DNA from: Candidatus Omnitrophota bacterium
Lineage (GTDB): Bacteria > Omnitrophota > Gorgyraeia > Gygaellales > JAHJCI01
NCBI GenBank assembly: GCA_016783355.1
Contig: JADHWR010000016.1
Location: 1 to 20,684, forward strand
Direction: 5' to 3'
Length of the DNA: 20,684 nucleotides
The notes beneath the pieces were generated by a model. That model saw only the letters and a program-made list of their open reading frames with translations, had not been told where the DNA came from and searched no databases. The position numbers were made by a program, and so were the translations under genes. Below are positions 13,163 to 20,416 of the stretch, in pieces. Position 1 is the stretch's first letter; the number at the start of each line of letters is the position of its first letter.

Positions 13163-14245
13163 TTAAAGAATCTCGATCAGTCGCTCTATTGCTTCTTTAA
13201 TTATATTAAATATTTCTTCGTAATATTCAAAAGGTTTTCCGATAGGATCCTTGATTTCAAGAAGGCTGTCTCCCTCTGAAAGATTATCTCTAGAAGAATG
13301 AACAAATTCCTTCAAAAGAAAAATCCTCTTTTTCGCTTCAGGCACCCACTGCAGAACCCTTTCTTCATGAATCCTCTCCATTACCAAAATAATATCTGCC
13401 TTTTTAATCATCATTGGAGTTACCTGAATGGAACTGTGTTTACCCAAATCTATTCCTTCTTTCTTTAATACTTCTCTGACTTCTGCCGGTGCACTGCCTT
13501 GCGAAAGACTAATAATTCCAGCAGATAAAACCTCTAAATCATGACGATTTCTCTTTCTTAGTCTATCTCCCAGAAGTGCCTTGGCCATTACTGAACGGCA
13601 AGAATTGCCTGTGCAGACAAAAAGCACAGTCTTTCCTGTTAGCACCTTCTGGATTTCCTCTTTTTTTAAGGCCTTCTCTCTTGTAATCCTAAAGGGGAGA
13701 GAGCTTAAGTCTTCAACTGTTGATTCTGTGCCCAATTTTGTTTTGCCTGCATCAATTGCAAAATCTACCTTGCCGTCCAAATCACTCAGTGCCTCCTCTA
13801 AAGTTTGAGGGGCGGATTGAGAAGAAAGGTTTGCTGATGGACAAGCCAGGGGCGCCCCAAATTTAGAGATTAAATTTAAAGCGATGGAATTATCAGGCAT
13901 ACGCAATCCAATAGTAGCGCCGGATGTCTTCGCCTTTAAGATTAAGGTTAAAGCCCCCGGCCAAAATTTATCTATTAAACTGTATGCTTGTGGCGATAAA
14001 TCAGTGGCCAACTTATCAATTGTCTCTTTTTTATCAATGAGTAAAGAAAATGGTTTATGATGCGGCCTTTGTTTTATCTCATAAAGTCGCTTAAGCGCCT
14101 TTTCATTGTTGCTATCTGCCGCAATACCATAGACAGTATCTGTAGGAATAATCACTAAACCGCTATTTTTTAAAACATCCACAGTCTTTCTTATCTTTTC
14201 TTCCTCAGGATTTAGTGCGTCTATTTTGATAATCTGTGTCGCCAT
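13163..14245 (-). CDS. Fused threonylcarbamoyl-AMP synthase (Sua5/YrdC) and low-molecular-weight phosphatase (YwlE-like)
   Basis: This is a two-domain protein of 360 residues. Residues 10-190 are a Sua5/YrdC domain, which makes threonylcarbamoyl-AMP for the tRNA t6A37 modification: VIIPTDTVYGIAADS, IKQRPHHKPFSLL, FWPGALTLIL and CPSANLSS are visible. Residues about 205-355 are a low-molecular-weight protein phosphatase with the P-loop C211-TGNSC-R217-S and the aspartate D333 in DPIGKP. Position 4 of the P-loop after the cysteine is serine, where arginine phosphatases of the YwlE type have threonine and classic tyrosine phosphatases a bulky aliphatic residue. In Bacillus these activities are separate genes next to rpiB and glyA. 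The start ATG lies 25 bp inside purE. Confidence 0.93.
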   Translation of the reverse strand: MATQIIKIDALNPEEEKIRKTVDVLKNSGLVIIPTDTVYGIAADSNNEKALKRLYEIKQRPHHKPFSLLIDKKETIDKLATDLSPQAYSLIDKFWPGALTLILKAKTSGATIGLRMPDNSIALNLISKFGAPLACPSANLSSQSAPQTLEEALSDLDGKVDFAIDAGKTKLGTESTVEDLSSLPFRITREKALKKEEIQKVLTGKTVLFVCTGNSCRSVMAKALLGDRLRKRNRHDLEVLSAGIISLSQGSAPAEVREVLKKEGIDLGKHSSIQVTPMMIKKADIILVMERIHEERVLQWVPEAKKRIFLLKEFVHSSRDNLSEGDSLLEIKDPIGKPFEYYEEIFNIIKEAIERLIEIL

Positions 14246-14685
14246 TTTAATAATTGATTCTTTATAGAATTATCCTCAAGGGCTAAAATCTCTAAGGCAA
14301 AAAGTGCGGCGTTCCTTGCTCCACTTTTGCCAATCGCCATAGCCCCCACAGGAACGCCTGAAGGCATCTGCACAGTTGACAATAAAGAATCAAGGCCTTT
14401 TAAGCTTTTCGTCTCAATAGGAATGGCAATTACGGGCAGAATCGTATAGGCAGCAATTGTGCCGGCCAACGCTGCCGCACCTCCTGCCGCAGCAATAAAA
14501 ATTTTTATACCCTTTGCTTTCGCCTCTTCAATGTACTTAATTAATCTTTTTGGGCTCCTGTGTGCAGAGAGAACATTCACTTCAAATCCAACTTTAAATT
14601 CCTTGAGTAAATCAATTGTTGCTTCTACTTTATCAAAGTCGGATTTACTTCCCATAATTATACTAATTACTATCTCTTTACGCAT
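14221..14685 (-). CDS. purE: N5-carboxyaminoimidazole ribonucleotide mutase (or AIR carboxylase)
   Basis: This 154-residue PurE catalyses the carboxylation-related step of purine synthesis that produces CAIR. Visible hallmarks are IIMGSKSDFDKV, the SAHRSP motif near residues 40-45 with the catalytic histidine, and AAGGAAALAGTIAAYT. The SAHRSP variant and overall form fit class I PurE, which needs a PurK partner; no purK is in the window. The gene begins eight bases after purD with an AGAGGT site, and its 3' end overlaps the sua5-ywlE fusion by 25 bp. Confidence 0.95.
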   Translation of the reverse strand: MRKEIVISIIMGSKSDFDKVEATIDLLKEFKVGFEVNVLSAHRSPKRLIKYIEEAKAKGIKIFIAAAGGAAALAGTIAAYTILPVIAIPIETKSLKGLDSLLSTVQMPSGVPVGAMAIGKSGARNAALFALEILALEDNSIKNQLLKWRHRLSK

Positions 14686-14693
14686 TTTGACCT

Positions 14694-16025
14694 CTAATTT
14701 TTAATTGCCTTATCTCCAATATCCCGACGGCAGTGCATTCCCTCAAAATGAATCATCTTGACTGCTTGATAGGTTCTCTCTCTCGCCTCTTTTATTGTAT
14801 TGCCTAATCCTGTTACACCCAATACCCGGCCGCCATTGGTTGTATACTTATAGGTATCATTTGCCTGGCCTGAGCGACTCGTGGTGAGCGCAGTCGAACC
14901 AAGTCGAAGGGTACCGGCATGAAAAACCACTATATCGGATAACCCTTGCGCCTCCTCTAACCCACAAATTTCTTTGCCCTTTTCATATTTGCCCGGATAA
15001 CCTCCTGATGCACAAACAACACAAATGCAGGCACGATTATCCCACTGCAGGCCTCCAAATCGGCTGAATTTGGCCAACTGCCTGTTGGTCGTCGCTAACA
15101 TTGCTTCTACTAAATCTGAATTTAAGCGTGGTAAAACTGCCTCTGTCTCAGGGTCGCCAAATCTCACATTAAATTCTAATACCCGAGGTCCATCTTTGGT
15201 AATCATCAATCCGAAATATAAAACCCCTTTATAATCTATTCCCTCCTTAACCAAACCCGTAATTGTTGGATTGATAATCTGCTTACGAATTTCCTGGAAT
15301 AAGTCTTTCGTTACAAAAGGAGTGGGCGAATAAGCGCCCATCCCTCCGGTATTCTTGCCTTTATCACCATCAAAGACCCTCTTGTAGTCTTGGCTCGAGG
15401 CCAAAAGGATAGCTTCATTAGAATCAGTGAGCACAATTATTGAAGCCTCCTCGCCTTCTAAATAATCCTCAATGATAATCCTCTTTCCTGCATCGCCAAA
15501 GATTCTATCCTCCATTATGGAATTTACTGCTTTTTCTGCCTCCTGGGCTGTTTCGCAAACAATAACTCCTTTGCCTGCTGCCAGGCCATCAGCCTTAACA
15601 ACGCAAGGTACTCCGGTCTGATTTATATAGTTCTTTGCTTCTTGAGCATCTTCAAATATACGAAAGTTAGCCGTAGGCACTTCGTATTTTCTCATTAATT
15701 CTTTGGCAAAGACCTTACTTGACTCTAATCTTGCTGCTTTTTTTGTTGGACCAAATATCCTCAGTCCTGCTTTCTCAAACTGATCAACAAGGCCGAAGGC
15801 TAAAGGCAATTCTGGGCCAACAACAGTTAAATCGATTTTCTCGTGCAGAGCAAAATCAAGGAGCCCCGGCATATCTTCTGTTTCTATATTGATACACTCT
15901 GCAAGCCTTTCTATGCCGCCATTTCCCGGCGCACAGAAAATCTTATCTGCCAATTCTGATTGCGCAATTTTCCAAACCAAGGTATGCTCCCGACCACCTG
16001 AACCAATAACTAAAATTTTCCTCAT
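14694..16025 (-). CDS. purD: Phosphoribosylamine-glycine ligase
   Basis: This ATP-grasp enzyme of 443 residues joins phosphoribosylamine to glycine. The start is the ATG at 16025 (MRKILVIGSGGREHTL), which overlaps the purM stop as ATGA; the frame extends 16 codons upstream, but that stretch is unlike the family. GPELPLAFG, KADGLAAGKGV, IEDYLEGEEASI, NTGGMGAYSP and LEFNVRFGDPETE are all present. Between HAGT and TNGGRVLGV, where related enzymes carry only a short turn, there are about 15-18 extra residues (LRLGSTALTTSRSGQAND). They are encoded by a palindromic repeat at about 14866-14911, inserted in frame. Confidence 0.96.
   Translation of the reverse strand: MRKILVIGSGGREHTLVWKIAQSELADKIFCAPGNGGIERLAECINIETEDMPGLLDFALHEKIDLTVVGPELPLAFGLVDQFEKAGLRIFGPTKKAARLESSKVFAKELMRKYEVPTANFRIFEDAQEAKNYINQTGVPCVVKADGLAAGKGVIVCETAQEAEKAVNSIMEDRIFGDAGKRIIIEDYLEGEEASIIVLTDSNEAILLASSQDYKRVFDGDKGKNTGGMGAYSPTPFVTKDLFQEIRKQIINPTITGLVKEGIDYKGVLYFGLMITKDGPRVLEFNVRFGDPETEAVLPRLNSDLVEAMLATTNRQLAKFSRFGGLQWDNRACICVVCASGGYPGKYEKGKEICGLEEAQGLSDIVVFHAGTLRLGSTALTTSRSGQANDTYKYTTNGGRVLGVTGLGNTIKEARERTYQAVKMIHFEGMHCRRDIGDKAIKN
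14866..14911. repeat. In-frame dispersed-repeat insertion within purD
   Basis: The plus strand carries CCTGAGCGACTC, then GTGAGCGCAGTCGAACC, then AAGTCGAAGGG. These are paired TGAGCG and AGTCGAA blocks like those of dispersed CCTGAGCG...TCGAAGGG palindromes seen in many uncultured bacterial genomes. The encoded residues lie in a loop of the C-terminal PurD domain that is absent from ordinary PurD. Exact boundaries are uncertain by a few bases. Confidence 0.7.
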
Positions 16026-17029
16026 ACTATTTCTACTTCCTTCCTGCCTTTTACTATCTTGCCTATCTCCCAAGACTTTAATTTAAATTTAATAAGTTCG
16101 CCTTTTACTTTCGGGATGCTCTTGGGGTTGATTATTAAAACCATGCCGATTCCCATATTAAATGTATGGTACATTTCTCGCTCAGGAATTTCGCCCTTGT
16201 TTTGAATAAGACGGAATATCGCCGGTGCAACCCACGAATTTTTATATACACGGGCATTGAGACCAGCCGGAAGAACTCTATCAATCTTATCATAAAATGC
16301 GCCACCGGTAATATGGGCAATGGCTTTTGTGGCGTTTAGCGTAGAGCGTGTAGCGTATAACAAAGAAAGGATAGGCTTGGCATAAATTCGAGTGGGTTTA
16401 AGTAATTCCAAGGCATACCGCTTCAATTCACGCCTTGAGAAAACCTTTCTCACTAAAGAAAAGCCGTTGGAATGTAAGCCATTTGACTCTATACCGATTA
16501 AGGCATCGCCGGCTTCAATGCGGCAGCCACTAATAATCCTCTTTTTCTCCACTACACCAACACAGAATCCTGCCAGGTCATATTCACCTTGATTATACAT
16601 GTCGGGCATCTGGGCTGTCTCTCCGCCAATCAAAGAACATCCTGCTTGCAAGCACCCCTGGTTTAATCCCTTGATTACCCCAGGGAGAATCTTTTGGTTT
16701 AATTTCGCAAAGGAGATATAATCTAAAAAGAAGAGAGGTCTTGCCCCTGTGCAGAGGATATCGTTTACATTCATTGCCACACAATCAATGCCTACAGTAT
16801 CATGCTTATTGACTAAGACGGCGATCTTCAGCTTTGTGCCTACGCCATCTGCTGAAGAGACCAAAACCGGCTCCTTAAATTCCTTTTTTGAAAAAGAGAA
16901 TAAACTGCCAAATCCACCAACGGCTGCGAGAACCTCTTTACTAAAAGTTTTCTTTACTTCCGAGGCAATACGCTTTTTAAATAAACCTGCTTTCTTGATA
17001 TCAACGCCGGCTTTTTTGTAACTCAACAT
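16022..17029 (-). CDS. purM: Phosphoribosylformylglycinamidine cyclo-ligase (AIR synthetase)
   Basis: This 335-residue PurM closes the imidazole ring to form AIR. Characteristic segments are VSSADGVGTKLKIA (57-70), IDCVAMNVNDILCTGARPLFFLDY, LIGGETAQMPDMY (133-145), IESNGLHSNGFSLVRK and MGIGMVLII. The usual AHITGGGF reads AHITGGAF (238-245), a substitution in a glycine-rich loop. Residues 225-234 (YATRSTLNAT), just before this loop, are encoded by a 7-nt repeat array (16329-16356) and make the spacer a few residues longer than usual. The ATG is two bases after the LOG gene stop with no clear ribosome site, so translation is probably coupled. Confidence 0.96.
   Translation of the reverse strand: MLSYKKAGVDIKKAGLFKKRIASEVKKTFSKEVLAAVGGFGSLFSFSKKEFKEPVLVSSADGVGTKLKIAVLVNKHDTVGIDCVAMNVNDILCTGARPLFFLDYISFAKLNQKILPGVIKGLNQGCLQAGCSLIGGETAQMPDMYNQGEYDLAGFCVGVVEKKRIISGCRIEAGDALIGIESNGLHSNGFSLVRKVFSRRELKRYALELLKPTRIYAKPILSLLYATRSTLNATKAIAHITGGAFYDKIDRVLPAGLNARVYKNSWVAPAIFRLIQNKGEIPEREMYHTFNMGIGMVLIINPKSIPKVKGELIKFKLKSWEIGKIVKGRKEVEIV
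16329..16356 (-). repeat. Heptanucleotide array inside purM
   Basis: On the sense strand four consecutive 7-nt units read ACGCTAC, ACGCTCT, ACGCTAA, ACGCCAC: a constant ACGC core with a variable tail. The array encodes YATRSTLNA of PurM in the gene's frame without a stop, at a surface-type linker before AHITGG. Confidence 0.75.
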
Positions 17030-17031
17030 AG

Positions 17032-17676
17032 TTATCGATAAAAATCTTTAATCACAGCCACTACTTCCTGCGCCGTCTCTACAATCTTAAATATCTTTAA
17101 ATCCCTTGTGTCGATACAGCCGCTTTTTAATACATTGCCCTTTAACCAGTCAAATAACCCCTGCCAATATTTTTTTCCGATAAGAACAACAGGGAATTTC
17201 TCGATGCGTTCTGTCTGGATAAGATTAAGGCTTTCAAATAATTCATCAAAGGTGCCGTATCCTCCGGGGAAAATAACAAAAGCCTTAGCATATTTTACGA
17301 ACATTACCTTGCGGCAGAAGAAATAGCGAAAATCCAAAAGTATATCTGCATATTTATTTGCCTTCTGCTCGGCAGGAATATGGATATTCAAACCTATTGA
17401 TTTACCATTTGCCTTCCTTGCTCCTTTGTTTGCTGCTTCCATTATACCTGGACCGCCACCAGTAATTATGGCAAAACCCTCTTTTGCTAAAAGATAAGCA
17501 GTCTCCACAGCCCGCTTATAATATACGTCTTTTGGCTTGGCGCGCGATGAGCCAAAAACAGAAACACCCTTACCTAATTTAGAAAGTGTCTCAAAGCCCT
17601 CAATAAACTCGGCCATAATCCTGAAGACCCGCCAGGTCTCCTCTCTTGTAAAATCATCTCTTTTAATCTGTCTCAT
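17032..17676 (-). CDS. LOG-family nucleotide 5'-monophosphate phosphoribohydrolase-like protein
   Basis: This 214-residue Rossmann-fold protein has SVFGSSRAKPKD near residues 39-50, ITGGGPGIMEAANKGARKANG, and the family signature PGGYGTFDELFE. LOG/YgdH-type enzymes remove ribose 5-phosphate from nucleoside monophosphates such as AMP or cytokinin precursors, while PpnN-like relatives act in nucleotide turnover. Its place between purC and purM, with a 4-bp overlap with purC, ties it to purine metabolism, possibly salvage of ribose-5-phosphate. It has no lysine decarboxylase activity despite a common database name. The true substrate is unknown. Confidence 0.92.
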   Translation of the reverse strand: MRQIKRDDFTREETWRVFRIMAEFIEGFETLSKLGKGVSVFGSSRAKPKDVYYKRAVETAYLLAKEGFAIITGGGPGIMEAANKGARKANGKSIGLNIHIPAEQKANKYADILLDFRYFFCRKVMFVKYAKAFVIFPGGYGTFDELFESLNLIQTERIEKFPVVLIGKKYWQGLFDWLKGNVLKSGCIDTRDLKIFKIVETAQEVVAVIKDFYR

Positions 17677-18374
17677 AATACTCTTTTTAAAACCTCCTTA
17701 TAAGCCTCTTTAACATTACCCAGGTCACGCCGGAATCTATCTTTGTCCAGCTTCTGTTTTGTTTTCTTATCCCAAAGGCGGCAAGTATCAGGGGAAATCT
17801 CATCTGCCAGCAGAATCCTTTTTTTAAAACGGCCAAACTCTAATTTAAAATCCACAAGCTCTAAATTCCTTTGACCAAAAAATCTTCGCAGCACCTTATT
17901 TATCTTAAAAGACATCTCTTTTATCAAATCCAATTCCTTTTCTCTGACAATACCTAAAACCAATATATGGTCGTCATTAATCAACGGGTCATGCAATGCA
18001 TCACTCTTATAATGATATTCCAAAACTGGCTGTTTCAGTTTCTTTCCTTCATCTAAACCCAGGCGTTTACTCATTCCCCCGGCAACAATATTGCGCATCG
18101 TTACCTCAAGGGGAATAATCTTAACCCGCTTAACTAACATTTCGCGTTCGCCTAATCTCTTCACAAAATGCGTCGGAATGTGGTTTTTTTCTAAAACACA
18201 AAATAATCGTGCTGAGATCTGATTATTACAGTGCCCTTTATCAGAAATTACCCCCCTTTTCATTGCATCAAAGGCAGTGGCATCGTCTTTGAAATACTGA
18301 ATCAAAAGATGAGGCTCATCTGTTGCATACAGTATTTTCGCTTTGCCCTCGTAGAGCTTTCTTCTTTTTTTCAT
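17673..18374 (-). CDS. purC: SAICAR synthetase
   Basis: This 233-residue enzyme condenses CAIR with aspartate using ATP. The N-terminal KLYEGKAKILYATDEPHLLIQYFKDDATAFD is diagnostic, followed by GVISDKGHCNNQISARLF, PLEVTMRNIVAGG, PLINDDHI, LVDFKLEFGRF and LADEISPDTCRLWD. The length fits the short monofunctional bacterial type. It overlaps both purB (4 bp) and the LOG gene (4 bp). Confidence 0.97.
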   Translation of the reverse strand: MKKRRKLYEGKAKILYATDEPHLLIQYFKDDATAFDAMKRGVISDKGHCNNQISARLFCVLEKNHIPTHFVKRLGEREMLVKRVKIIPLEVTMRNIVAGGMSKRLGLDEGKKLKQPVLEYHYKSDALHDPLINDDHILVLGIVREKELDLIKEMSFKINKVLRRFFGQRNLELVDFKLEFGRFKKRILLADEISPDTCRLWDKKTKQKLDKDRFRRDLGNVKEAYKEVLKRVL

Positions 18375-19666
18375 TTTAGGCCTAATCTCTTGAGGATTTT
18401 GGGGATATGACGAAGATAATAATCGAGGTCAAAAATATTATCGATTTCCCGGGGGGCTAAATACTTCGCGATAGCTTTATTATCCAAAATTACCTCTTTA
18501 AAATCCTGCCTATTTTCCCAGCTACCCATTGCACATTCCTGCACTAAGTTATAGGCTGCTGTTCTGGAAAGACCCTTTTTCATTAACTCCAAAAGGACCC
18601 TGCCGGAGAAGATTAACCCTCTGGTTCTCACTAAGTTAGCCATCAAATTGAGCGGATAAATATTAAAACCCTCGGTTACCTTTAGAAACTTATTCAGCAT
18701 ATAATCGAGGGCAATACAGGAATCAGGAAAGATAATTCGCTCGACTGACGAATGGCTAATATCACGCTCATGCCAGAGGCTTATATCCTCCATTGCGGCA
18801 AGTGCATTAGCGCGCAAAACTCGTGCCAACCCGCAGATTCTCTCGCAAATTATCGGATTTCTCTTGTGCGGCATTGCCGAGGAACCCTTCTGTCCCTTGC
18901 CAAAAGGCTCTTCTATTTCCAGAACCTCTGTCTTTTGCAAATGCCGAATCTCTGTTGCAAATTTCTCTAAAGAAGAGGCGATTAAGGATAAAACAAGTAA
19001 ATATTCTGCATAAATATCCCGGGAAATAACCTGTGTGGCGATGGCTACCGGCTTAAGGTTAAGCTTACGACAGACATATGCTTCTATTTTAGGATCAATA
19101 TGTGCATATGTTCCCACAGCCCCTGAAATCTTACCCACAGCCGAGCGCCTGGATACAATCTTCAATCTTTCTACTTGCCTCTTAAGCTCATCAAACCATA
19201 AAGCAAGCTTAAATCCGAGGGTTATTGGCTCTGCATGAACCCCATGGGTTCTTCCAATACAGGCTGTATCTTTATATTTTTTAATCTTTCTGGTCAAGAC
19301 TCTTAAAATTTTATTTAAATCCTGAATAAGAATCCCTGAGGCCTGCTGAAGCTGAAGGGAAAAAGCAGTATCCAGAAGGTCAGAGGAGGTTAGGCCTAAA
19401 TGGAGAAACTGCGCATCTTTACCTAAATTCTGACAAAGACAGGTAACGAAAGCAACAACGTCATGATTGGTCTTCTTTTCGAGCTCTTTAATCCTGGCAA
19501 GGGTAAACTTTGCCTTATTTTTAATCTGCTTGAGCCTTGATTTTGGAATCCTGCCCTCTTTCGCTTGCGCCTCGCAGACCAAAACCTCAATATCGCGCAT
19601 AATCGCAAACTTATTCTCATCTGCCCAAACACGCTTCATCTCTGGTAAGCTGTATCTTTCAATCAT
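18371..19666 (-). CDS. purB: Adenylosuccinate lyase
   Basis: This 431-residue fumarase/aspartase-superfamily enzyme acts twice in purine synthesis, splitting SAICAR and adenylosuccinate to release fumarate. The signature GSSAMPHKRNP is intact, together with HLGLTSSDLLDTA, GRTHGVHAEPITLG and the catalytic-type histidine in HDVVAFV. It is first in the operon. The ATG at 19666 has GGGGTGAT three bases upstream and follows the predicted transcript start by about 14 nt, so the leader is very short. Confidence 0.97.
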   Translation of the reverse strand: MIERYSLPEMKRVWADENKFAIMRDIEVLVCEAQAKEGRIPKSRLKQIKNKAKFTLARIKELEKKTNHDVVAFVTCLCQNLGKDAQFLHLGLTSSDLLDTAFSLQLQQASGILIQDLNKILRVLTRKIKKYKDTACIGRTHGVHAEPITLGFKLALWFDELKRQVERLKIVSRRSAVGKISGAVGTYAHIDPKIEAYVCRKLNLKPVAIATQVISRDIYAEYLLVLSLIASSLEKFATEIRHLQKTEVLEIEEPFGKGQKGSSAMPHKRNPIICERICGLARVLRANALAAMEDISLWHERDISHSSVERIIFPDSCIALDYMLNKFLKVTEGFNIYPLNLMANLVRTRGLIFSGRVLLELMKKGLSRTAAYNLVQECAMGSWENRQDFKEVILDNKAIAKYLAPREIDNIFDLDYYLRHIPKILKRLGLK

Positions 19667-19686
19667 TTTATCACCCCGTGAGTCCC

Positions 19687-19714
19687 ATTATACCAAAAGC
19701 AGACGATTAAACAA
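19687..19714 (-). promoter_or_regulatory. Extended -10 promoter of the purine operon
   Basis: On the minus strand TATAAT (19692-19687) is preceded by TGG (extended -10) and, with a 16-nt spacer, by a weak -35 TTGTTT (19714-19709). A 10-bp palindrome GAACCGGTTC (19727-19736) lies 12 bases farther upstream and could be a regulator site; this is speculative. No purine riboswitch-like structure fits in the 14-nt leader. Confidence 0.7.
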
Positions 19715-19795
19715 ATAAATATTTAGGAACCGGTTCTTGGATTGTTCGAAGAAGAGCGCGGATTTCGGTCAGGCGGATTGATTTGTTAGAAGTCT

Positions 19796-20023
19796 CTATA
19801 ATAATTCAATAAATCTTTCTACAGATAGGTGTGCTTGTTTTAATATATGCGAGAGCGTTGATCTTTTAATTGGACGGTGGGCAGGAACAGTAATTTTAAG
19901 CATCTCCTTTGGAAGGCGTTTTTGTAATCTAATATGACTGTCTTTTTGGCGGATTACTATCCATCCATCCCGCCGCAGAGCGTTGATAAGCTGAGGATAA
20001 TTTACGCTTGGAACTTTACTCAT
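19796..20023 (-). CDS. HicA-family toxin (mRNA interferase)
   Basis: This 75-residue protein has the HicA double-stranded RNA-binding-like fold: PQLINALRRDGWIVIRQKDSHIRLQ with the catalytic-type histidine in DSHIRL, then ITVPAHRPIKRSTLSHILKQAHLSVERF. HicA cleaves mRNA independently of ribosomes and is held by HicB. It is complete and overlaps hicB by 4 bp. The order here is antitoxin first, the reverse of the E. coli locus. Confidence 0.93.
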   Translation of the reverse strand: MSKVPSVNYPQLINALRRDGWIVIRQKDSHIRLQKRLPKEMLKITVPAHRPIKRSTLSHILKQAHLSVERFIELL

Positions 20024-20223
20024 ACTGTGATTTCTACTTGTTCAGAATTGGGAGCAAAGATAGCGTCATCTGCTACTGGTTCTAAATAGAGTTCGATTGC
20101 TTCACGAATGTTTTTTAAAGCTTCTTCCCGTGTATTGCCTTCACTTATGCATCCAGGAAGAGTAGGAGCTATAGCCGTAAACCCTCCTTCTTCGCTCGGC
20201 TCTAAAATAATTTTTATATGCAT
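20020..20223 (-). CDS. HicB-family antitoxin (short form)
   Basis: This 67-residue antitoxin has the partially degraded RNase H-like core: IILEPSEEGGFTAIAPTLPGCISEGNTREEALKNIREAIELYL. It lacks the C-terminal helix-turn-helix or ribbon-helix-helix domain found in long HicB proteins, so it should neutralise HicA without repressing DNA on its own. The ATG at 20223 has a GGAGGT site ten bases upstream. Confidence 0.93.
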   Translation of the reverse strand: MHIKIILEPSEEGGFTAIAPTLPGCISEGNTREEALKNIREAIELYLEPVADDAIFAPNSEQVEITV

Positions 20224-20244
20224 TTTGTTATACCTCCAAGTTAA

Positions 20245-20253
20245 ATTATAACA
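20245..20253 (-). promoter_or_regulatory. Extended -10 element just upstream of hicB
   Basis: TGTTATAAT on the minus strand matches an extended -10. No -35 matches at 16-18 nt upstream; TTGACT lies too close (7 nt). It may be a minor proximal start in addition to the promoter at 20359-20387. Confidence 0.4.
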
Positions 20254-20325
20254 TATAAGTCAACCATACCTCAGCATTTTTTTATTTATTCTCTTCTAAC
20301 ATTTAATAAACGAAGTTCGTAATTT

Positions 20326-20347
20326 ATGGGTTTTGTAAAAAACCCAT
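20326..20347. other. Hairpin at the start of the hicBA leader
   Basis: ATGGGTTTT-GTAA-AAAACCCAT forms a perfect 9-bp stem with a 4-nt loop. It begins about 5 nt after the predicted start of the 20359-20387 promoter. There is no T-run on its downstream side for minus-strand transcripts, so it is not a typical terminator; it may stabilise the leader RNA. Confidence 0.55.
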
Positions 20348-20358
20348 TATTGATGCTT

Positions 20359-20387
20359 ATTATACATTTGCGCTATTTGTGCGTCAA
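20359..20387 (-). promoter_or_regulatory. Promoter upstream of hicBA
   Basis: TTGACG (20387-20382), a 17-nt spacer and TATAAT (20364-20359) on the minus strand match consensus at 11 of 12 positions. The transcript would have a leader of about 130 nt before hicB. It lies about 30 nt from the insertion-sequence end hairpin. Confidence 0.75.
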
Positions 20388-20416
20388 GTTGCAAATTCCT
20401 AAGCTAAATGAAATAT

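Noticed and set aside
16026..16073. Upstream extension of purD by 16 codons
   Set aside because: It reads through the end of purM and gives residues unlike the family N-terminus; the ATG overlapping the purM stop fits both family and operon.
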